From assembly GCF_023283765.1 (NCBI RefSeq), contig NZ_JAKILG010000039.1:1-47931 (forward strand): 47,931 bases of DNA, given 5' to 3'. This DNA is from Shewanella profunda. Lineage in GTDB: Bacteria; Pseudomonadota; Gammaproteobacteria; Enterobacterales; Shewanellaceae. Shown one piece after another: positions 37,640-47,612 of the stretch (the first letter of the stretch is position 1; each line of letters begins with the position of its first letter). Made by a program: the position numbers and the translations under genes. A model generated the notes under the pieces. It was not told the DNA's origin. It did no database searches and saw only the letters and a program-made list of their open reading frames with translations.

Positions 37640-39636
37640 TGTTCGTTATCCCTTGATATTTGGCCGTTTTGACGGCGTTTTTGGTATTCCAATTGCATTT
37701 TATTGCGTAATAACACTTGCGGATCTTCATTCACGCCCCTCAGTGCCCGCTGCATTTCCGGTGGAAGCGGCTCGCTATTTGTCGGTGGCGCTTCGGCAGA
37801 CTCACTCATTGCAGCGTCTTGTTTATCTTGGGCGTTTTGTTCTGGGGCTTCTTTGGCGCCAACGTTTTGCTTTTCCTGTTCGGCGGATTGTTCGGCATCG
37901 GTTTTAGCCTGTGCTTGCATCTTAGCCTCATTATCTACAGGCTCATTTTCCTCGGGATTCTTATTCTGGTTATTTTGAGCCTGATCATTTCCATTTTGCT
38001 TATCTTGGTCAGGTTCATCCGCTTTTTGCTGATCAGGATTTTGATCAGAACGTTGTTCAGCGTTGGTTTTATCCTGTTGCTCATCAGACTCTTGTCCCGC
38101 TTGATTTTGCTGAGATTTGTCTTGGTCGGATTGCTGTTTATCCTGCGACTCTTGATCGCCAGATGGTTGCTCGCCTGATTGCTGCTCACCTTGGTCTGAC
38201 GAGTTTTGTTGATCCCCCTGTTGACCTTGGTTTTTATCCTGTTGATCATTTTTGTTTTGCGACTGCTGCTGTTGCTGCTCTTCCAAGAGCTTTTCAGCAA
38301 GGGCAAGATTAGCCTTTGCATCGGGAAAGTTAGGTTGTTGTTCAAGCGCCGCTTGATAGCGCTCCTTGGCTTTGTCTGGTTTACCGAGTTGCATCAGCGC
38401 ATTGCCTTGATTGTAGAGGCCATTGGCTGAGCTATCTTGCTCAAAGGTTTTCAGCGCTTGCTCGTATTCCCCCGCTTTATATTGCGCGCTGCCACGCCAT
38501 TGGGGGGATTCAAATTTTTGCACGGCGTTAGCATAATCTTGGGATTGATAGGCTTGCATCGCTTGCTGATCTGCGGTTTCCCATAAATCATCCCACACAC
38601 TGGCTTGGGCTGACTGTGTCGCAGTTGTTAGCAGCAAGCCACCCATCACAGTGAACAAACCAGCGACTATACCTTGCCTAAAGCTAAACAGTGCGGGTAG
38701 GAGTAGCAAAATAGTAAGATATGGGCCAAGATCTTGCCAGATTTCACCATCAAGATCAGTGGCTTTGGCATCGCCAGTTTCACTCAACCACTGTTGTAAT
38801 TGGAGTAAGTCACTACCATCGGTGCGATTTTGAATTAATGTGCCTTTATTGTTCATTGCCAGTTTTTGCAATAACGCAAAGTCTGTGCTGGCTACAACGA
38901 CTTCATTGCTGCTATCGCGTTGCAACTGACCATCGGGTAGGCGGATTGGTGCACCTTGGCTGGTACCAAAAGCGATAATAGCAAGGCGATATTGTGTGTC
39001 ACCTAATACTGAATTGGCCTCAGCAAATTGACTTGGGGTAATGCCATCTGTCATCAGGATAATATCACCGCGAATATGTCCACCCTGAGCCAGTAATGCT
39101 TTGGCTTGGGTTAAGCCTGCCGTTAAGTTTGAGCCCCGCACTGGCATAATCTCAGGACTTAAGGTCGGCAGTAAATTAAGCAGTGTGCTTGTATCGCGCG
39201 TTAATGGACTGATAGTAAAGGCATCACCGGCAAAGGCGACTAAGCCAGTTTCACCCTCTTTTAAATTACGCAGTAAATCCGTTGCCCGAAACTTGGCTTG
39301 GGTTAACCGATTGGGCGTGATATCGGTGGCAAACATTGAGACGGACATGTCCATCATCAGTACGCGACCTTGCTCGGCGGCAAACACAGGTAAGGATTGT
39401 TTATTAACGGCAGGTCCGGCGAGTGCCAACGTCGCAATCAACCAAGTGAAGGCTAATAAATGCAACGGACGGCGAGATTTTTGACTGCCTTGGCTGACCA
39501 ATACTTTGGCTAAATGCGGTGCAATATAACGGTTCCATGCACTATGGTTTTCGTGCTGGCGCCACAGTATTAATAGCACGAGAGCGAGTGGCAGTAGGGC
39601 GAGTAGCCATTCGGGACGAATAAAATGTAGGCTCAT
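37633..39636 (-). CDS. BatB/BatC fusion: VWA domain, TPR and Gln/Asp-rich tail
   Basis: 667-residue protein. Two N-terminal helices (about 10-25 and 58-74) precede a VWA domain with MIDAS motif DMSVS near residue 96, then a helix pair near 305-340. A TPR-like stretch (about 355-450) follows. Residues 455-610 are a Gln/Asp/Asn/Glu/Lys-rich disordered region, and a short basic tail closes it. This combines BatB (VWA) and BatC (TPR). It shares a TAATG junction with batA. The repetitive tail may vary in length between strains. Confidence 0.92.
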   Translation of the reverse strand: MSLHFIRPEWLLALLPLALVLLILWRQHENHSAWNRYIAPHLAKVLVSQGSQKSRRPLHLLAFTWLIATLALAGPAVNKQSLPVFAAEQGRVLMMDMSVSMFATDITPNRLTQAKFRATDLLRNLKEGETGLVAFAGDAFTISPLTRDTSTLLNLLPTLSPEIMPVRGSNLTAGLTQAKALLAQGGHIRGDIILMTDGITPSQFAEANSVLGDTQYRLAIIAFGTSQGAPIRLPDGQLQRDSSNEVVVASTDFALLQKLAMNNKGTLIQNRTDGSDLLQLQQWLSETGDAKATDLDGEIWQDLGPYLTILLLLPALFSFRQGIVAGLFTVMGGLLLTTATQSAQASVWDDLWETADQQAMQAYQSQDYANAVQKFESPQWRGSAQYKAGEYEQALKTFEQDSSANGLYNQGNALMQLGKPDKAKERYQAALEQQPNFPDAKANLALAEKLLEEQQQQQSQNKNDQQDKNQGQQGDQQNSSDQGEQQSGEQPSGDQESQDKQQSDQDKSQQNQAGQESDEQQDKTNAEQRSDQNPDQQKADEPDQDKQNGNDQAQNNQNKNPEENEPVDNEAKMQAQAKTDAEQSAEQEKQNVGAKEAPEQNAQDKQDAAMSESAEAPPTNSEPLPPEMQRALRGVNEDPQVLLRNKMQLEYQKRRQNGQISRDNEQW

Positions 39637-40655
39637 TATTTAATCTTCCCCTGTGGAGTTGTTACGACAGAGGGGCTGACGCGGCGCGCTGCAAAGAGTG
39701 GCAATTGACCTAAGGCGATCCACAGGCTAGTGAGCAGCGCCAACGCCAATGGCCAGTAGAATAGATCTGACTGGGGGCGATAGCTTAATTGATCGCGGCT
39801 GACTGGTTCGAGTTTGTCGATTTCTTGGTAAATCTGATCTAACTCTTGGCTATTGCGGGCGCGAAAATAACGGCCATTGGTGACATTAGCAATATGCTTA
39901 AGTTGGTTTTCATCTAAATCCATTGACGGATTAACGCGTTCGCGACCAAATAAAGTGCGGCGCTCCATCACATCGGCACCCACGCCGACGGTATAAACAG
40001 TGACTTTTCGGTTAGCGGCAATTTGCGCTGCTTGTTCTGGCTCAATATTACCCGTGTTGTTGGAGCCGTCGGTCAACAAAATAAGTACTCTGTTACTCTC
40101 GTCGATTTTATCAAAACGCTTAACGGCCAAAGCGATGGCTTCGCCAATGGCGGTTTGCTTACCGACTAAACCGATTTGTGCTTCTTTTAAAAATTGTGCA
40201 ACCGAGCGCCTATCTTGGGTAAGCGGCGCCTGTAGGTAGGCGTGATCGGCAAATAAAATTAACCCGATACGGTCACCTTTACGACGCTCGATAAAGTCAC
40301 TTACGACGTGCTGGATCAAGGTAAAACGGTCGACAGTTTTGCCATTAACGATCATATCTTCAATTTGCATACTGCCGGATAAATCCACCGCCACCATAAG
40401 ATCGCGCCCTTTGCTTGGTAGTTCTATAGGATTGCCAAGCCACTGCGGGCGAGCAATAGCGAGTACTAACAAGCACCACATTAACCAGTAGCGTTTACGG
40501 CTTTGGCGAGTGTTGGCCGTTGTTATCGATTGACGGGTTTGGCTTATGCCCGGTAATTGCAAGCGGCCACCATCCACGTTAACGCTTTGCGCCCGCCAAA
40601 AAATCAAAGGTAAAGGTAATAACACCAATAACCAAGGCCATGCAATCGTTAGCAT
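39636..40655 (-). CDS. batA: BatA-type VWA domain protein
   Basis: 339-residue inner-membrane protein. A first helix (about 5-18) and a second (about 58-70) are followed by a VWA domain with complete MIDAS motif DLSGS near residue 91, and a C-terminal helix near 305-320. It should bind a divalent cation and a protein partner, working with the MoxR ATPase and BatB/D. It overlaps the upstream DUF4381 gene by seven bases and the downstream batB/C gene by one base, so translation is probably coupled. Confidence 0.92.
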   Translation of the reverse strand: MLTIAWPWLLVLLPLPLIFWRAQSVNVDGGRLQLPGISQTRQSITTANTRQSRKRYWLMWCLLVLAIARPQWLGNPIELPSKGRDLMVAVDLSGSMQIEDMIVNGKTVDRFTLIQHVVSDFIERRKGDRIGLILFADHAYLQAPLTQDRRSVAQFLKEAQIGLVGKQTAIGEAIALAVKRFDKIDESNRVLILLTDGSNNTGNIEPEQAAQIAANRKVTVYTVGVGADVMERRTLFGRERVNPSMDLDENQLKHIANVTNGRYFRARNSQELDQIYQEIDKLEPVSRDQLSYRPQSDLFYWPLALALLTSLWIALGQLPLFAARRVSPSVVTTPQGKIK

Positions 40656-41230
40656 TGCTCCTCCGGTATTTTAGTTGTTATGGATGTCGACATAACTGAT
40701 ATCACCTTGGTTTTATTACTTTTTATGGGTGCTGCCAGTTTTGTTTTTGACGAGAACCAAGCTTGCGCAAGTTCATGTAACTCATTGGCTTCATCTACTG
40801 TTAGTGGTATTGCTCTATGACGTTTTGCTAACAATGGTCCTATACGCTCACGCTTGTTTACTGGCAGAGAATTATCTAGCCAAGCTGCCCATGCATCGCC
40901 ATCTAATTTGGCAATTTCGTTACGGTCAAGGTAGCTCAAGGCTGTACGTTTCAGTAGGCTGTTGACTTCAGAAGCGTAATTTACAGCCTGTCTATCGAGT
41001 GTGGTAAACAATTTTTTAGCGGCTTTTTTTGGGGCTAAGTACTTTGCACGTTTCCTTAGCCAGCCTAAGGTCACTATCAGTATGGCGATAAGCATGATTA
41101 ACACTAACCAATAGCCTAGCGCCCACGGCCAAGCGCCGATGGGATCGGGGACTATGATGTCTTTCAACTCCGCGAGTGCGGGGTTTACTGCCTGATCCAA
41201 GGTCGATGGATCCACTGTTTGTGTGTTCAC
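40649..41230 (-). CDS. DUF4381 domain protein
   Basis: 193-residue protein with one membrane helix at about 34-58 (WALGYWLVLIMLIAILIVTL), the family motif DIIVPDPIGAWPWALGYW just before it, and a basic cytoplasmic domain with LLKRTALSYLDRNEIAKLDGDAWAAWLD. DUF4381 proteins occur almost only in moxR/VWA operons. The function is unknown, but the link is strong here. The gene sits 79 bases after the DUF58 gene and overlaps batA. Confidence 0.88.
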   Translation of the reverse strand: MNTQTVDPSTLDQAVNPALAELKDIIVPDPIGAWPWALGYWLVLIMLIAILIVTLGWLRKRAKYLAPKKAAKKLFTTLDRQAVNYASEVNSLLKRTALSYLDRNEIAKLDGDAWAAWLDNSLPVNKRERIGPLLAKRHRAIPLTVDEANELHELAQAWFSSKTKLAAPIKSNKTKVISVMSTSITTKIPEEQC

Positions 41231-41309
41231 TCTGTTGGACTCACTTTTAGGTGTTTTGAATTTACACTTGTCATACTGCTTATGCTTGACTGATTTGCTC
41301 TACATTCAC

Positions 41310-42263
41310 TTATTGCAATAGGGTCAATTGGTTCGCAAGGGGAATACCTGCATCAATAAGCTGAGTGCGCACCCGTAATTTTTGCATCATGGCAATAAAG
41401 TTATCCTGTTGGCGCTGTTGTTGTAAAAGCCAAGCTTGATAACTATGGCGAGTCAGCACAAGGTCTTGATCCGCTTCGCGTACTGGCAAACTAAATTGCT
41501 TAGGTAGAGTTAACGTCCCTTGCCTAAGTGGATCGGTAATAAGGTAGGCACCAATGTCGCAATGCCGTTTAAGCTCCGTAAGGGGAGCTAAACATTGGGG
41601 CGTAAAATGGCTGCCATCGGTAATAATCCAAATTAATGATCCTGGCTTAGCGATACGCTGTAACCGCTGACAAGCGCGCAGTATATGCTCGGGATCGCGC
41701 TGACTACTTCCCATGTGGTTGAGCTGATTCTCGTGAACGCGGCACAGCCCTGAGATCAGTTGCAATATGCCCTGACGGCGGCTGCGGGGTTTGAGCTCTA
41801 GATGCTCTGATCCACTCGCGATTAAGGCGCCAAGCCTATCCCCATGGTTTATTGCATTCCACCCTAGAGTTGTGGCTAGGTGTCCTGCTTGTACCGATTG
41901 CAACAATAAACTTGAACCAAAATAAAGGCTTTGGCTCAGGTCGATTAACAACAGAATAGGGCGCTCACGCTCTTCAACAAAAAGTTTGGTATGGGTTTGC
42001 CCTGTGCGGGCGGTGACGCGCCAATCAATGGTGCGCACATCGTCGCCCTGTTGATAGTGGCGCACCTCGGCAAACTCCATACCGCGGCCCTTAATCAGAC
42101 TACTGCGGTGACCAGCAAGATTAGCCCGAGCACGGCTATTGCGCTCTGGCATTGCCTTAGCGATATTTTGGCACGCTAGCAGCTCTTTTTCGGTCAAGTG
42201 TAGCCCATCGGCAAAGAGCGGCAGGCCATTGGGGGAGCCTTTGGGTTGCACTGTGTCACTCAT
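41310..42263 (-). CDS. DUF58 family protein of the moxR operon
   Basis: 317-residue cytoplasmic protein with the DUF58 signature FAEVRHYQQGDDVRTIDWR near 62-80, then TKLFVEERERPILLLIDLSQSL, a VWA-like strand and motif DLSQS. DUF58 proteins accompany MoxR ATPases and may be their targets or adaptors. The gene is 26 bases after moxR. The lack of an N-terminal membrane helix places it in the soluble subgroup. Confidence 0.9.
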   Translation of the reverse strand: MSDTVQPKGSPNGLPLFADGLHLTEKELLACQNIAKAMPERNSRARANLAGHRSSLIKGRGMEFAEVRHYQQGDDVRTIDWRVTARTGQTHTKLFVEERERPILLLIDLSQSLYFGSSLLLQSVQAGHLATTLGWNAINHGDRLGALIASGSEHLELKPRSRRQGILQLISGLCRVHENQLNHMGSSQRDPEHILRACQRLQRIAKPGSLIWIITDGSHFTPQCLAPLTELKRHCDIGAYLITDPLRQGTLTLPKQFSLPVREADQDLVLTRHSYQAWLLQQQRQQDNFIAMMQKLRVRTQLIDAGIPLANQLTLLQ

Positions 42264-42289
42264 TTCATTCGACCTTTTTTATCGACTCG

Positions 42290-43246
42290 CTAGGGGACGG
42301 CAACTTGGCTCAGGATGTGGTTGATCACCTGGTCGCGGTTTACACCTTCGGCTTGCGCTTGGTAACTGAGCAATAGTCTGTGTCTTAACACATTGGGTGC
42401 AACGGCTTGAATGTCTTCAGGTGACACAAAATCACGCTCGTGCAGCCAAGCGCGGGCGCGGGCGCAGCGTTCTAACGAAATGGTCGCGCGCGGGCTGACG
42501 CCATACTCTAGCCATTTTGTGAGATCGTCACTGTAACGCGAAGGCTCACGGGTCGCCATGACGATTTCGACTATATATTTTTCAAGTGGCTCAGCGAGAT
42601 AGATTTCCATTGCCTCATCACGGGCGGCGAACACATCCGCTTGAGCGATCGGCTCCGTGGTTGGCAATTCGTGGGTCAACGCTTCTTTACGGGATTGGCG
42701 CAGAATTTCAATTTCAGTCTCGCCGCTCGGGTAATCAAGATTTAAGTGCATTAAAAAACGATCAAGTTGCGCTTCAGGCAAGGGATAAGTGCCCTCGTTT
42801 TCCAATGGGTTTTGGGTTGCCATCACTAAAAACAGTGGCGGTAACTTATAACTATTTTTACCGACAGTCACTTGGCCTTCAGCCATAGCCTCTAATAGCG
42901 CTGACTGGACCTTGGCTGGGGCGCGGTTGATTTCGTCCGCCAAGATTAAATTATGGAAAATTGGCCCGGCTTCAAATTCGAAGGTACCGGTTTGCGAACG
43001 GTAAATATCTGTACCGGTTAAGTCGGCAGGCAGAAGATCAGGGGTGAATTGAATACGGTGAAAATCGCCCTCAACCCCGTCACATAGGGCTTTTACTGCA
43101 CGGGTCTTTGCCAGTCCAGGTGGGCCTTCTACCAATAAGTGGCCATTGGCAATTAAGGCAATGAGCAGATTTTCGGTCAATACTGGTTGCCCTAAAACAA
43201 CCTTATTGAGGTAAGTGCGTAATGCATGAAAGCGACTCAAAGGCAT
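42290..43246 (-). CDS. MoxR family AAA+ ATPase
   Basis: 318-residue AAA+ chaperone-like ATPase. Walker A is GPPGLAKT near residue 40. Walker B is LILADEINRAPAKVQSALLE near residue 97, followed by MATQNPLENEGTYPLPEAQLDRF (sensor 1 region). The C-terminal lid contains GVSPRATISLERCARA. MoxR proteins assist maturation of protein complexes together with VWA proteins. It is the first gene of the operon that continues through DUF58, DUF4381, BatA, BatB/C and BatD. The gap to the divergent fadI gene holds both promoters. Confidence 0.94.
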   Translation of the reverse strand: MPLSRFHALRTYLNKVVLGQPVLTENLLIALIANGHLLVEGPPGLAKTRAVKALCDGVEGDFHRIQFTPDLLPADLTGTDIYRSQTGTFEFEAGPIFHNLILADEINRAPAKVQSALLEAMAEGQVTVGKNSYKLPPLFLVMATQNPLENEGTYPLPEAQLDRFLMHLNLDYPSGETEIEILRQSRKEALTHELPTTEPIAQADVFAARDEAMEIYLAEPLEKYIVEIVMATREPSRYSDDLTKWLEYGVSPRATISLERCARARAWLHERDFVSPEDIQAVAPNVLRHRLLLSYQAQAEGVNRDQVINHILSQVAVP

Positions 43247-43344
43247 GATGCTACTCGTTTTCTTATTGTTGAAAATACGTGTGTGGGCTATAGACCATGG
43301 ATATGGTAAAGAATTCCATTAGGGTTTGGCTAGTGTTAAAAAAA

Positions 43345-43358
43345 CAAACAGGTGTTTA
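43345..43358. promoter_or_regulatory. PsrA-type operator upstream of fadI
   Basis: CAAAC-AGGT-GTTTA fits the PsrA pattern (C/G)AAAC-N4-GTTT(C/G) with one end mismatch. PsrA is a TetR-family regulator of fatty acid degradation genes in Shewanella and Pseudomonas. The site lies about 160 bases upstream of fadI and 100 bases upstream of divergent moxR. Confidence 0.6.
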
Positions 43359-43395
43359 AAACTTGCTGACAAGAAGTTAGAATCAGATCACACTT

Positions 43396-43412
43396 TAATG
43401 GTCAGACCTGTT
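43396..43412 (+). promoter_or_regulatory. FadR-type operator upstream of fadI
   Basis: TAATGGTCAGACCTGTT fits the FadR consensus AACTGGTCNGACNTGTT at all but two positions, with the central TGGTCNGAC intact. It lies 104 bases before the fadI start codon, which resembles the spacing of the fadL site. Confidence 0.72.
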
Positions 43413-43515
43413 ATTGGGCGTTTTTCACCATAACACAATGACAATAGGTCAAAACGGAAATTCGATAGCGCCGCCTGAAATCTCTCAGCGATTGCGCACA
43501 TAAAGAGGGTGACAA

Positions 43516-44826
43516 ATGAGTGATAGACAACAGGTAACGAATGCTAGAGGCGAGCGTATTGCCATTGTAATGGGTTTAAGAACACCCTTTGCAAAGCAAG
43601 CTACTGCGTTTCACGGTGTATCGGCGCTCGATATGGGCAAAATCGTGGTCAATGAATTATTGGCGCGCTCTGAACTCGATCCTAAGCTGATTGAGCAATT
43701 AGTGTATGGACAAGTCGTGCAAATGCCGGCTGCACCTAACATTGCCCGTGAAATCGTACTCGGTACTGGCATGAATGTCTCGACCGATGCCTATAGTGTC
43801 ACTCGTGCCTGTGCGACTAGCTTTCAATCTACGGTGAACGTGGCCGAATCTATCATGACGGGTAATATCGAAATTGGTATTGCGGGCGGCGCCGACTCTT
43901 CCTCTGTATTGCCTATCGGAGTGTCGAAAAAATTAGCCCATGCGTTAGTCGATTTGAATAAAGCCCGTAGCTTTGGGCAAAAATTACAAATTTTCCGACG
44001 TTTAGGCCTTAAAGATTTATTACCTGTGCCGCCTGCAGTGGCCGAGTATTCAACGGGCTTGTCGATGGGACAAACGGCTGAGCAGATGGCAAAAACCTAC
44101 AATATTAGCCGCGCCGATCAAGATGCCTTAGCGCACCGTTCGCACACCTTAGCGAGTGAGACTTGGGCTTCGGGATATTTGCGTGACGAAGTCATGGTCG
44201 CCCATATACCCCCGTATAAACAGTTCATCGATCGCGATAACAATATCCGCGAAAACTCGGTACTTGAGTCATATGCTAAGTTGCGCCCCGCATTCGATAG
44301 GCTGCATGGCACAGTGACAGCGGCCAACAGTACGCCACTGACTGACGGTGCGTCAGCGATTATTCTGATGAGCGAAGGTCGAGCAAAAGCCTTAGGTTAT
44401 CAACCTATTGGTTATATTAAGAGCTACGCTTTCAGCGCCATCGATGTATGGCAAGACATGCTGATGGGACCATCCTATGCGACGCCACTGGCGCTGAAAC
44501 GTGCCGGAATGGAATTAGAAGATCTTACTCTAATTGAAATGCACGAAGCCTTTGCGGCGCAGACATTAGCGAATATGCAGATGTTTAGCTCGAAAAAATT
44601 TGCTGAAGAAAAACTCGGCCGCAACCGCGCGATTGGCGAAATCGACATGAGCAAGTTCAACGTGCTCGGCGGTTCGCTCGCCTATGGTCATCCCTTTGCT
44701 GCTACGGGAACCCGTTTGATCACCCAAGTGTGCCGTGAGCTTAAGCGCCGTGGCGGTGGAACTGGCCTAACGACAGCCTGTGCGGCTGGTGGTTTAGGTG
44801 TGGCTATGATAGTGGAAGTGGAGTAA
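43516..44826 (+). CDS. fadI: Acetyl-CoA acyltransferase, beta-oxidation thiolase
   Basis: 436 residues, the same length as E. coli FadI. It cleaves 3-ketoacyl-CoA with CoA to acetyl-CoA and a shortened acyl-CoA. The acyl-enzyme cysteine is C99 in [11 protein letters not shown]392 is in [12 protein letters not shown] and the second catalytic cysteine is C422 in TACAAGG. It is the beta subunit of the trifunctional FadIJ complex; fadJ starts five bases after its stop. The upstream region has PsrA- and FadR-type sites. Confidence 0.96.
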   Translation: MSDRQQVTNARGERIAIVMGLRTPFAKQATAFHGVSALDMGKIVVNELLARSELDPKLIEQLVYGQVVQMPAAPNIAREIVLGTGMNVSTDAYSVTRACATSFQSTVNVAESIMTGNIEIGIAGGADSSSVLPIGVSKKLAHALVDLNKARSFGQKLQIFRRLGLKDLLPVPPAVAEYSTGLSMGQTAEQMAKTYNISRADQDALAHRSHTLASETWASGYLRDEVMVAHIPPYKQFIDRDNNIRENSVLESYAKLRPAFDRLHGTVTAANSTPLTDGASAIILMSEGRAKALGYQPIGYIKSYAFSAIDVWQDMLMGPSYATPLALKRAGMELEDLTLIEMHEAFAAQTLANMQMFSSKKFAEEKLGRNRAIGEIDMSKFNVLGGSLAYGHPFAATGTRLITQVCRELKRRGGGTGLTTACAAGGLGVAMIVEVE

Positions 44827-44831
44827 TCGGC

Positions 44832-46964
44832 ATGGAAAAGACCTTTAATTTAACCCGCCGCGAAGACGGTATTGCCATTTTGACTATGGATGTTCCTGGC
44901 GAAACCATGAACACCCTAAAAGCGCAGTTTGGCCCTGAAATCAGTGAGATCCTTGCTGAGATCAAAAGCGATCCTCATATTCGTGGACTCGTGCTTATCT
45001 CGGGTAAAAAAGATTCTTTCGTCGCGGGTGCGGATATTTCCATGCTCGATGCCTGTAAAACGGCGGGCGATGCCAAAGCCTTATCCCAGCAAGGGCATGT
45101 GGTTTTTAATGAGTTAGAAGCCTTAAAAATCCCTGTTGTAGCGGCAATCCATGGTGCTTGTTTAGGCGGTGGTTTAGAGCTGGCATTGGCTTGCCATCAA
45201 AGGGTGTGTAGCGACGATGGCAAGACTATGCTCGGTGTACCGGAAGTCCAACTTGGCCTATTGCCAGGGGGCGGTGGGACGCAACGTTTACCACGTTTAG
45301 TCGGCATTACCACCGCCTTAGACATGATGCTAACCGGTAAACAAATTCGCCCTAAACAAGCCTTGAAAATGGGCTTAGTCAATGATGTTGTACCGCAGAC
45401 GATTCTGTTGCAAACCGCAGTCGAGATGGCACTTGCGGGCAAACGTGCACCAAAATCTGTTAAAAAGTCACTGGTTAACCAACTGCTTGAAGGCACGAGC
45501 TTTGGCCGTAATATTATTTTCGATCAAGCGACTAAACAGGTCGAAAAGAAAACCCAGGGTAATTATCCAGCGCCTGCCAAGATCATTGACTGCGTGCGCC
45601 AAGGGATTGCTAAGGGGATGCAAAAAGGGTTAGAAGTCGAAGCCAGCCATTTTGCCGAATTAGTGGTATCAAAAGAATCTGAAGCGCTGCGTAGCATTTT
45701 CTTCGCGACCACTGAAATGAAGAAAGAAACCGGCGCAGAGGGTGCAACTGCGCGTAAAGTCAAAAAAGCGGTGATCTTAGGTGGTGGCTTAATGGGGGGC
45801 GGTATCGCATCTGTGACGACCACAAAAGCCAAGATCCCCGTTCGCGTCAAAGACATCAGCGAAAAGGGCTTAAGCAATGCGTTATCCTACGCTTATAAGT
45901 TATTGGACAAAGGCGTGAAACGCCGCCATATGACGCCCGCTGCCCGTGACAATTTAATGGCGCTGATGACTACAACCACTGAGTATAAAGGTGTTAAAGA
46001 TGCCGATATCGTTGTGGAAGCGGTATTTGAAGACTTAGCGCTTAAACATCAAATGGTGAAAGACATTGAGCGTGAGTGTGGTGAGCACACGATTTTTGCT
46101 TCAAATACCTCATCTTTGCCTATTAGCCAAATTGCCGAAGCCGCAACGCGTCCTGAAAACGTGATTGGTCTACATTATTTCTCGCCAGTGGAAAAAATGC
46201 CGCTGGTGGAAGTGATTGCCCACGCTAAAACCTCGCCAGAAACCATTGCGACAACCGTAGCATTTGCCCGTAAGCAAGGTAAAACACCGATAGTGGTGCA
46301 AGATGGCGCGGGTTTCTACGTAAACCGTATTCTGGCGCTCTATATGAACGAGGCCGCGCAATTACTACTCGAAGGCCAAAGTGTTGAGCATTTGGATAAA
46401 GCCTTAGTGAAGTTTGGTTTCCCTGTGGGACCTATTACTTTGCTCGACGAAGTTGGCATTGACGTGGGCGCTAAGATTTCACCTATCCTTGAGAAAGAAC
46501 TGGGTGAACGTTTTAAAGCGCCAGCTGCTTTTGACAAGCTTTTAAGCGACGATAGAAAGGGCCGTAAAAATGGCAAAGGTTTCTATCGGTACGGCCAAAA
46601 AGATTCTAGCAAGAAAGCGAAAGTCGTCGATGAGAGCGTTTATGGCGTGTTAGGGATTAAACCTAGCACCAATAAGGATGCGGAAGCCGTTGCCGAGCGT
46701 TGTGTCGTACAAATGCTCAATGAAGCTGTGCGTTGTTTAGATGATGGTATTATTGCATCGCCAAGAGACGGTGATATTGGCGCTATTTTCGGTATTGGCT
46801 TCCCGCCATTCCTCGGTGGCCCATTCCACTATATTGACACTTTGGGCGCCGCGAACTTAGTGAGGATCCTTGAAGGTTATCAAAGTCAATTCGGTAACAG
46901 ATTCGAACCTTGTAAGCGCTTAAAAATGATGGCACAAGATAATACTCGATTTTTTAATCGATAA
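44832..46964 (+). CDS. fadJ: Fatty acid oxidation complex alpha subunit
   Basis: 710-residue multifunctional enzyme: enoyl-CoA hydratase plus 3-hydroxyacyl-CoA dehydrogenase. The crotonase domain (about 1-200) has the oxyanion and acid/base segments [16 protein letters not shown] and [20 protein letters not shown]. The NAD-binding domain starts about residue 310 with [11 protein letters not shown], and the dehydrogenase catalytic histidine is in [15 protein letters not shown]. The C-terminal dehydrogenase domain has [14 protein letters not shown]. It forms an operon with fadI, and a strong terminator follows. Confidence 0.96.
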   Translation: MEKTFNLTRREDGIAILTMDVPGETMNTLKAQFGPEISEILAEIKSDPHIRGLVLISGKKDSFVAGADISMLDACKTAGDAKALSQQGHVVFNELEALKIPVVAAIHGACLGGGLELALACHQRVCSDDGKTMLGVPEVQLGLLPGGGGTQRLPRLVGITTALDMMLTGKQIRPKQALKMGLVNDVVPQTILLQTAVEMALAGKRAPKSVKKSLVNQLLEGTSFGRNIIFDQATKQVEKKTQGNYPAPAKIIDCVRQGIAKGMQKGLEVEASHFAELVVSKESEALRSIFFATTEMKKETGAEGATARKVKKAVILGGGLMGGGIASVTTTKAKIPVRVKDISEKGLSNALSYAYKLLDKGVKRRHMTPAARDNLMALMTTTTEYKGVKDADIVVEAVFEDLALKHQMVKDIERECGEHTIFASNTSSLPISQIAEAATRPENVIGLHYFSPVEKMPLVEVIAHAKTSPETIATTVAFARKQGKTPIVVQDGAGFYVNRILALYMNEAAQLLLEGQSVEHLDKALVKFGFPVGPITLLDEVGIDVGAKISPILEKELGERFKAPAAFDKLLSDDRKGRKNGKGFYRYGQKDSSKKAKVVDESVYGVLGIKPSTNKDAEAVAERCVVQMLNEAVRCLDDGIIASPRDGDIGAIFGIGFPPFLGGPFHYIDTLGAANLVRILEGYQSQFGNRFEPCKRLKMMAQDNTRFFNR

Positions 46965-46980
46965 ACTTAGATGGCTGTAC

Positions 46981-47010
46981 AAAAAAGCGGCAGAACATTG
47001 CCGCTTTTTT
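46981..47010 (+). terminator. Terminator of fadIJ
   Basis: The stem AAAAAAGCGGCA (46981-46992) pairs with TGCCGCTTTTTT (46999-47010) around GAACAT. It starts 17 bases after the fadJ stop and could act in both directions. Confidence 0.9.
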
Positions 47011-47225
47011 ATTGCCTCCCGGTCTCTTTTTGCCTAAAAAATAGCCATAATTAAGTGTCGCCTAGGTTATTATCTGGCGCGTTAATAAAGATGAGCTTGT
47101 GATGATGACTGGCAGCAATAAATTAATAGACTGTTAATACAGCTTTGTCTTAGGGACTTACACGACAAGTTTTTTGTATTAACCTATAATTTTTTAGATA
47201 ATTAGTTGATTTAAATTATTTTTTA

Positions 47226-47438
47226 ATGGGGTGGGTTGTGATTTTTGGCATATTTATAGTCGGATTGATTTCTGCTTGGTATTTCGGTTATGCAGCCTTT
47301 AGGACTGGGCTTTCTGTTAAACGCTGGACATTAATGGGATTAATTCTTGGTCCTTTAGCATTTCCACTATTTACGGCACATAACCTTTTTGCATTAAGAA
47401 AGGTTCGTGGTTATGAAGAATGTATACTCAATAGCTGA
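47226..47438 (+). CDS. Small membrane protein, unknown function
   Basis: 70 residues with two hydrophobic segments (about 3-26 and 34-52) separated by a short basic loop (GLSVKRW), and a charged tail. It resembles nothing specific that I know. The ATG at 47226 lacks an upstream ribosome binding site, while GGGGTGGG within its first codons could serve the GTG at 47238, which would give a 66-residue product. It is preceded by AT-rich DNA and followed by a terminator hairpin. Confidence 0.65.
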   Translation: MGWVVIFGIFIVGLISAWYFGYAAFRTGLSVKRWTLMGLILGPLAFPLFTAHNLFALRKVRGYEECILNS

Positions 47439-47502
47439 TTTATCAAATAGTTAATAATCAATATTGATTATTAAAGCTTGTCTATTAAAAATGGATAAAA
47501 CT

Positions 47503-47524
47503 AAAGGGAGTCTGAGCTCCCTTT
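47503..47524. terminator. Bidirectional terminator between convergent small genes
   Basis: The stem AAAGGGAG (47503-47510) pairs with CTCCCTTT (47517-47524) around TCTGAG, with T-rich sequence on both sides (TATTGTTTTTT to the right; TAGTTTTA on the minus strand). It lies between the plus-strand membrane protein gene and the minus-strand 38-codon gene. Confidence 0.75.
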
Positions 47525-47612
47525 ATTGTTTTTTAAGGCTTGTCAATATAGCTAATGTTGTAACGGGTTGAAGTCAGTTTGCTACTCATCACTATTACTT
47601 TGAATAATAAAC

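Noticed and set aside
37717..38430. Plus-strand open frames up to 153 codons opposite the BatB/C gene
   Set aside because: They are Leu/Ile-rich shadows of the Gln/Asp-rich tail on the opposite strand and have no independent support.
46965..47225. Gap after fadJ searched for small genes and RNAs
   Set aside because: Apart from the fadIJ terminator, only AT-rich DNA is present; no frame with a ribosome binding site was found.
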